Positions 60,128-64,000 of a DNA stretch of 64,000 nucleotides are shown here, in pieces. Below the pieces are notes generated by a model. That model was not told the DNA's origin. It ran no database searches and saw nothing but the letters and a program-made list of their open reading frames with translations. Position 1 is the stretch's first letter. Every line of letters begins with the position of its first letter. The stretch comes from Xylaria sp. FL1777 (Eukaryota; Ascomycota; Sordariomycetes; Xylariales; Xylariaceae): the NCBI GenBank assembly GCA_022578965.1, contig MU400555.1, positions 62,001-126,000 on the forward strand. The letters are read 5' to 3'. The position numbers were made by a program, and so were the translations under genes.

Positions 60128-61837
60128 TCATGCAGTTTTCTCCTTTTCGCCACCAGACCGCCACCGCCACGTAGCATGGCGATGGAGCATGTAATCCTTG
60201 CTCTGGATGCCCTTCCAGATCCCGTACAGGCCGCCGACGGGCCACAGGCTCTTGACGAAGGGCTTCCAGCCCTTGACATCGTCGTCCGTCCGGACCCTGA
60301 CCTTGTCGTAGACGCTCGGCAGGTTCGTGGCGCGGTACTTGGTCCGCAGGGCCTCGTAGGCCGCACGGCCGCCGAACGCGTCCCAGAACTCCGGCTCGCT
60401 GTAGTACGTGTGCGCGTACAGCCACTTCATGCCGCCGAGCTCGTTGACCTTGGCCTCGAGAGCGCGGTTCACGCGGACGAAGTCGGCCCTGTCGTTGGGT
60501 CCCCAGCCCCATACGCCGATATTCAGCATCTCAGTGTCGGCGTTGGGTGAAGAAGAAGAAGAAGATGATGATGATGATGAAGCCGATCGACGCACGTGCG
60601 GGTGGAAACTAGGGCCCTTGGGCGTCTTCAGCGGACACAGCCACAGCGGCCAGATGTCGAGGGATTTGGTCGTGTACTTGATGAACTCCTCGGCCGTGTC
60701 GTACGGGATGCCGAGATCCTGCACGAAGAACCGCGCGCTCTCCCCGCTGGCGTGCAGCGCCCGGTAGAGCATCCGCGTGTGCAGGAAGTCGTCGAGGAAC
60801 CACCGGAAGAAGCGCGTGAACGGCACGGGGCGGAAGTAGTCGAACGCCGCCTCGCCGACCCAGAAGCCGCCGCGGTCGTACCTGAAGAGATACTCGGCTA
60901 GCGGGATGTATTCGGTGACTGTACCCTGGGATGACGATGGGCCGGACGGAGAAGTAGATGACGACAGGGAGGAGGGGAGGTTCTTTGTGATCTTTCGCAC
61001 GTGCATGTAGAACCACGGATCCCAGGCGTGGCTAAATGTGCGCACCTTCTCGCCGGCGGGCAGCTCGTCCGTCAGCTCCCCGCTAACTACCACCCCGTGT
61101 CCCTCCGAGAACAACATCCCGTCGACGTAGTCATTGCCGGGCTTCCGGCACTCTTCCCGCACGGCGCGGATCGCCTCCGCCGCCGTGGTCGTCCGGCGGT
61201 AGGTCGTGCGCACGAAGCGCTTCGCCTCGATGAGCTGGAGTTCCAGGAGCGTCGTGATGCCAAGGGTTCCAACGGCACCGGCGGCGCCATGGAAGAGGTC
61301 GGCGTACTTCTCAGGGTCCTCTCCCTCCCCGAGCTTTGTGTTCACCAACTCTCGACTTTCCCCACTACCACCACCACCACCACCACCATCGCCATCAGAG
61401 CGGTGGGGGCGGCTCCTCCTGCCAGGCTTCGCAACGACGACCTCGCCATCCGGCAGCACCATCTCGACGGCGTTGACGCACTGGTCGAAGTAGCCGTGGC
61501 GGAAGGAGCTGCTCTCGCCCGCGGTGCCGGCGAAGCCGCCGCCGGCGGTGATGCCGGGGAACTCCATGACGACGGGCGGCACGAGGCCGTGGCGCAGCGT
61601 GCTCTCGACGAGCCGGTCCATGGGCACGTTGGGCTCGACGAGGGCGACGCGCCGCGCCGCGTCCACCTCGAGCACGTCCCGCAGCGCGCCGATGTCCACG
61701 AGCCGCGCCCCCGCCTTCTGCCGCGCCGGCCGCGTCGAGTTCGTGCTGCCGTGCGTGATCCGGAACGGGATCGACTGCTCGAAGTACCCGCGCACCGTGG
61801 CGGCGACGAGCCGCACGGCGCGCCTGTGACGCTCCAT
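60128..61837 (-). CDS. DHCR24/DIMINUTO-like FAD-binding protein
   Basis: A single exon of 569 aa from ATG 61837; an upstream frame to 61981 is leader. It belongs to the VAO-type FAD-dependent oxidoreductases (PCMH fold) and most resembles delta(24)-sterol reductase (DHCR24, DIMINUTO). FAD-contact regions are HGSTNSTRP (about 31-39), then VVMEFPGITAGGGFAGTAGESS (first 20 residues around 90-112), with the family's GYFDQCVNAVEMVLPDG following. The C-terminal half contains the DHCR24-like LWLCPLKTPKGPSFHP and the KWLYAHTYYSEPEFWD region, with an inserted Ser tract encoded by a GAA/GAT triplet run. Ergosterol synthesis does not require delta-24 reduction as mammals do, so the role in this fungus is open. 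High GC3. The gene faces HMG-CoA synthase. Confidence 0.85.
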   Translation of the reverse strand: MERHRRAVRLVAATVRGYFEQSIPFRITHGSTNSTRPARQKAGARLVDIGALRDVLEVDAARRVALVEPNVPMDRLVESTLRHGLVPPVVMEFPGITAGGGFAGTAGESSSFRHGYFDQCVNAVEMVLPDGEVVVAKPGRRSRPHRSDGDGGGGGGGSGESRELVNTKLGEGEDPEKYADLFHGAAGAVGTLGITTLLELQLIEAKRFVRTTYRRTTTAAEAIRAVREECRKPGNDYVDGMLFSEGHGVVVSGELTDELPAGEKVRTFSHAWDPWFYMHVRKITKNLPSSLSSSTSPSGPSSSQGTVTEYIPLAEYLFRYDRGGFWVGEAAFDYFRPVPFTRFFRWFLDDFLHTRMLYRALHASGESARFFVQDLGIPYDTAEEFIKYTTKSLDIWPLWLCPLKTPKGPSFHPHVRRSASSSSSSSSSSSPNADTEMLNIGVWGWGPNDRADFVRVNRALEAKVNELGGMKWLYAHTYYSEPEFWDAFGGRAAYEALRTKYRATNLPSVYDKVRVRTDDDVKGWKPFVKSLWPVGGLYGIWKGIQSKDYMLHRHATWRWRSGGEKEKTA

Positions 61838-62865
61838 TATCGTCGCCTGGGAGGGAGAGGGGGCGTTGCGTCCAAATCCGGGCTGATTTCTTGTCACGTT
61901 TTTTTTTTCCTGGTCTGTTGTATCATGGGTCCGGCGAAATGATGATAGTCCTGCGCAGTTCTGCCTCTTTGTGAGTTGCACACAAATGTCACGGCTTGTA
62001 TAGCAGCCTGCGTGACTTAGCCGCGGGGTGAAAGAAGTGAAGTGAGGTTTAAGTCGAGGTAAAAAATGTGAGATATCGAGATTTTGAATTGGTGATGCTT
62101 ATTGGTTGGTTAGTTAATGGAACGGGCTGGTCCGCTCGGTAGCATAGGGTAGCTTAGGGTCGTTAGACCGCTAAGTACCCCCATCTTTCGTCTCCGTGGA
62201 GATCGATGGAGCAAGTAACTAATTCTCAATTATTCTTAAAGAATTTCTACTGCTGCGGGAATTATAGGGGGCTCATTAAGTATTTAATCTAGGTAGACTT
62301 ATAGGGTATAAATAGTAGAGTTTCTGATCTCTGTTTACTTTAAAGTTCGTGTTCCCTTTTTTGATCATTTGGGCCTGAAATTCATGATAGCTCCTGACTA
62401 ATGTAAAAAGTCAAAAATTTACACTTAATGCTAGATAACAAGAAAGACTATTGTTATTATTAGTCACCTTCCTTTTTCGCGTTCCCATGGCATATACTCC
62501 TATAGGGATAATGGCATAGCTGTTCGAAAACCAGGTATTCTTTAACTGTTGCAATCTATCTAACTTTTTACAATACTGTAATTTAAAGTAAAAAACCATG
62601 AGTATATACAGCGTACAATACATTATTGTGTTTTGCTATTAACATCATATATGATATTCTACTACAAACGCTGCCTTGAAGGGACCATGTGCCCATTCGT
62701 ATATGCCCCGAAATATCTATATACATAAGTGGCCAAGAATACCAGATCTTGCAAATAGAAACCACAGAAGAAGCATGGCCCAGCGATGCATAAGCGTCTA
62801 GAAACCACGACCCCAGCACAAAAAAGTCGTATATACATAAAATCACCACCCGCAACAAGGCGCGA
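61838..62865. other. intergenic region, DHCR24-like promoter
   Basis: Contains the minus-strand promoter region with ATTGG words (CCAAT on the coding strand) at 62088-62092 and 62101-62105, then AT-rich sequence. No gene is visible. Confidence 0.5.
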
Positions 62866-64000
62866 TCAAAGCTTCGGGCTAGTAAGAACAGGCAGAGGCA
62901 GAGGCAGAGGCAGAGGCAGAGCAGGCGCCTCCCTCCCGACCTTAGCATACGCCATAGCAAAGACGTCGTGCTCATCGTACGGCGTGAGCCTCTCGACGTC
63001 GCCCTCGGACTCCTCGAGGGTCTTGGCCTTGACGTAGGTGTAGCAGGAGACGATGCGGTCGGGGTTCTTGCGGGAGGCGGTGATGAAGCGGGCCCAGGCC
63101 TGGACGCAGCGCTCGGTCTGGGGCAGCCGGGGCAGCATGACGGCGAAGACGTGGGGCATGGCCTCGAACTCGTCGAAGACGACGCGCACGCCGTCGCGCC
63201 GCAGCTTGGCCACGAGGTACCGGGCCTCGTCCGCCAGGCACTCCCAGCCGCACGCCAGCCACACCGGCGGCGCCCCGGCCCAGCTGGGCGCGAGGTGCAG
63301 CGTCACCAGCGGGTGCAGGCGCAGCGCGTCCGCCACGTACAGCAGCTTGCGCGGCGGCTTCGCGGGCCAGATGGCGTCGGGCGCCGGCTGCGCTCGCTCG
63401 AGACGCTCTGGGCCCGGCAGGTAGTCCCATTTGCGGTTCGTCGACCACGACGGCATGCTCTCTACTATGTCGATCCACTGTAGAATTTCGCTGGGGTTAG
63501 TATTCTACTCTTTCAGGTGAGATGTGCAGTGTAGTGCAGTGTGTAATGCATGGGTTTCGGGGAAGTTCCGCATTGGGCTCCCGACACAACTTTCGCTGGG
63601 GATTTTTTTTTTTTTTTTTTTTTTTCGTCCGCAAGCAGCTAGAATAGGAAGAAAATGACTTCGGGGGGGAAGGATAGCTTACTGGCGAGAGCAGCGTGAT
63701 GCCCGCTGGCAGTGGCACTTCGCGTTTCACGCCGAACCACGCTATCTTGGTGTTCTGCCGGCGCAGCTGCAGGATTGTCTGCGTCAGAGCCAGAGCGAGG
63801 TTACCCCCGGCACTGTTTCACCGCTACGTCAGCTGCGCCGTATCTTGTGTGTCTAGGAGGTACGATCTCTCTCCTATTCATTTGGAATGGGGTGATTTTC
63901 TCCTACCTGTCACCGCCGAAAACAATATCCCTTGGAGACACAGGCTCGTGAATTGACCCAGGGGGCGGATATAGCAGCGTGAAATACGAGACCAGCGCGT
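62866..64000 (-). CDS. alpha/beta-hydrolase (fold-3 esterase type), truncated at window edge
   Basis: Three exons are visible (63907-64000 partial, 63683-63812, 62866-63477); the N-terminal part lies beyond the window. The nucleophile elbow GGDSAGGNLA is rebuilt across the first visible intron (AG|T). Downstream exons carry LPAGITLLSPWIDI, a potential acid loop in VWLACGWECLADEA and the C-terminal catalytic His in EAMPHVFAV. This matches fungal alpha/beta-hydrolase fold-3 (hormone-sensitive-lipase-like) esterases. The C-terminus is extended by a (PL)n repeat from a GGCAGA hexamer. The 205-nt intron at 63478-63682 holds a T23 run. Substrate is unknown. Signal sequence and start cannot be judged. 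Confidence 0.82.
62891..62920. repeat. hexamer repeat GGCAGA x5
   Basis: Five tandem GGCAGA units lie at the 3' end of the esterase coding region. On the minus strand they encode alternating Pro-Leu residues just before the stop codon. Confidence 0.85.
63603..63625. repeat. poly(T) tract, 23 nt
   Basis: An uninterrupted T run inside the larger intron of the esterase gene. On the transcript it reads as an A run. It is probably simple-sequence expansion. Confidence 0.85.

Noticed and set aside
60117..60512. 131-aa basic frame on the minus strand
   Set aside because: Shadow frame of the DHCR24-like gene, driven by its high GC3.

Overview
The window is nuclear DNA from a filamentous ascomycete (Pezizomycotina, most likely a Sordariomycete). 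The evidence is short GT-AG introns, most of them 49-160 nt with CTRAY branch points, monocistronic genes on both strands separated by long AT-richer spacers, and families typical of this group (GH55-type glucanase, ERG27, aspzincin-like peptidase, BCS1-like AAA proteins). I can support 20 protein-coding genes, the last one running off the right edge. That is about one gene per 3.2 kb. I found no convincing RNA gene, no intact transposon and no CRISPR array.

Layout. 0-5 kb: a GRAM/WBP2-type protein with an 11-nt first coding exon, then complex III subunit QCR6. 5-17 kb: a degenerate kinase-like protein, an FLVCR-like MFS transporter tail-to-tail with the 3-ketosteroid reductase ERG27, and an unrecognised 486-aa protein. 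17-23.6 kb: a long AT-rich spacer, a 109-aa membrane protein and homoserine dehydrogenase HOM6. 23.7-34.3 kb: a dimeric alpha-beta barrel-like protein, then three secreted proteins: an HExxH metallopeptidase, a 185-aa four-cysteine protein and a 1576-aa GH55-type double beta-helix protein with a Thr/Ser-rich, Cys-rich tail. 35-40 kb: a CCDC174 (DUF4078) homologue and a single-pass membrane protein. 40-56.9 kb: gene-poor, with a class-V aminotransferase, a Pro/His-rich protein and a BCS1-like AAA ATPase. 56.9-64 kb: HMG-CoA synthase (ERG13), a DHCR24/DIMINUTO-like FAD protein and a truncated alpha/beta-hydrolase.

Shared themes. Sterol and isoprenoid metabolism appears three times (ERG27, HMG-CoA synthase, DHCR24-like). 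The last two are adjacent and convergent, but 42 kb from ERG27, so a functional cluster is not established. Mitochondrial functions appear in QCR6 and possibly the BCS1-like ATPase. The 24.8-34.3 kb stretch is a small island of extracellular proteins.

The spacers carry an over-represented 10-bp palindrome, TACCTAGGTA (at least seven perfect copies by eye, none in a coding exon), and dense TAGGTA/TACCTA fields at about 0.9-1.08 kb and 42.2-42.7 kb. This is the main structure not explained by the genes. All exon coordinates come from reading frame continuity, splice consensus and family alignment from memory. No database search was run.
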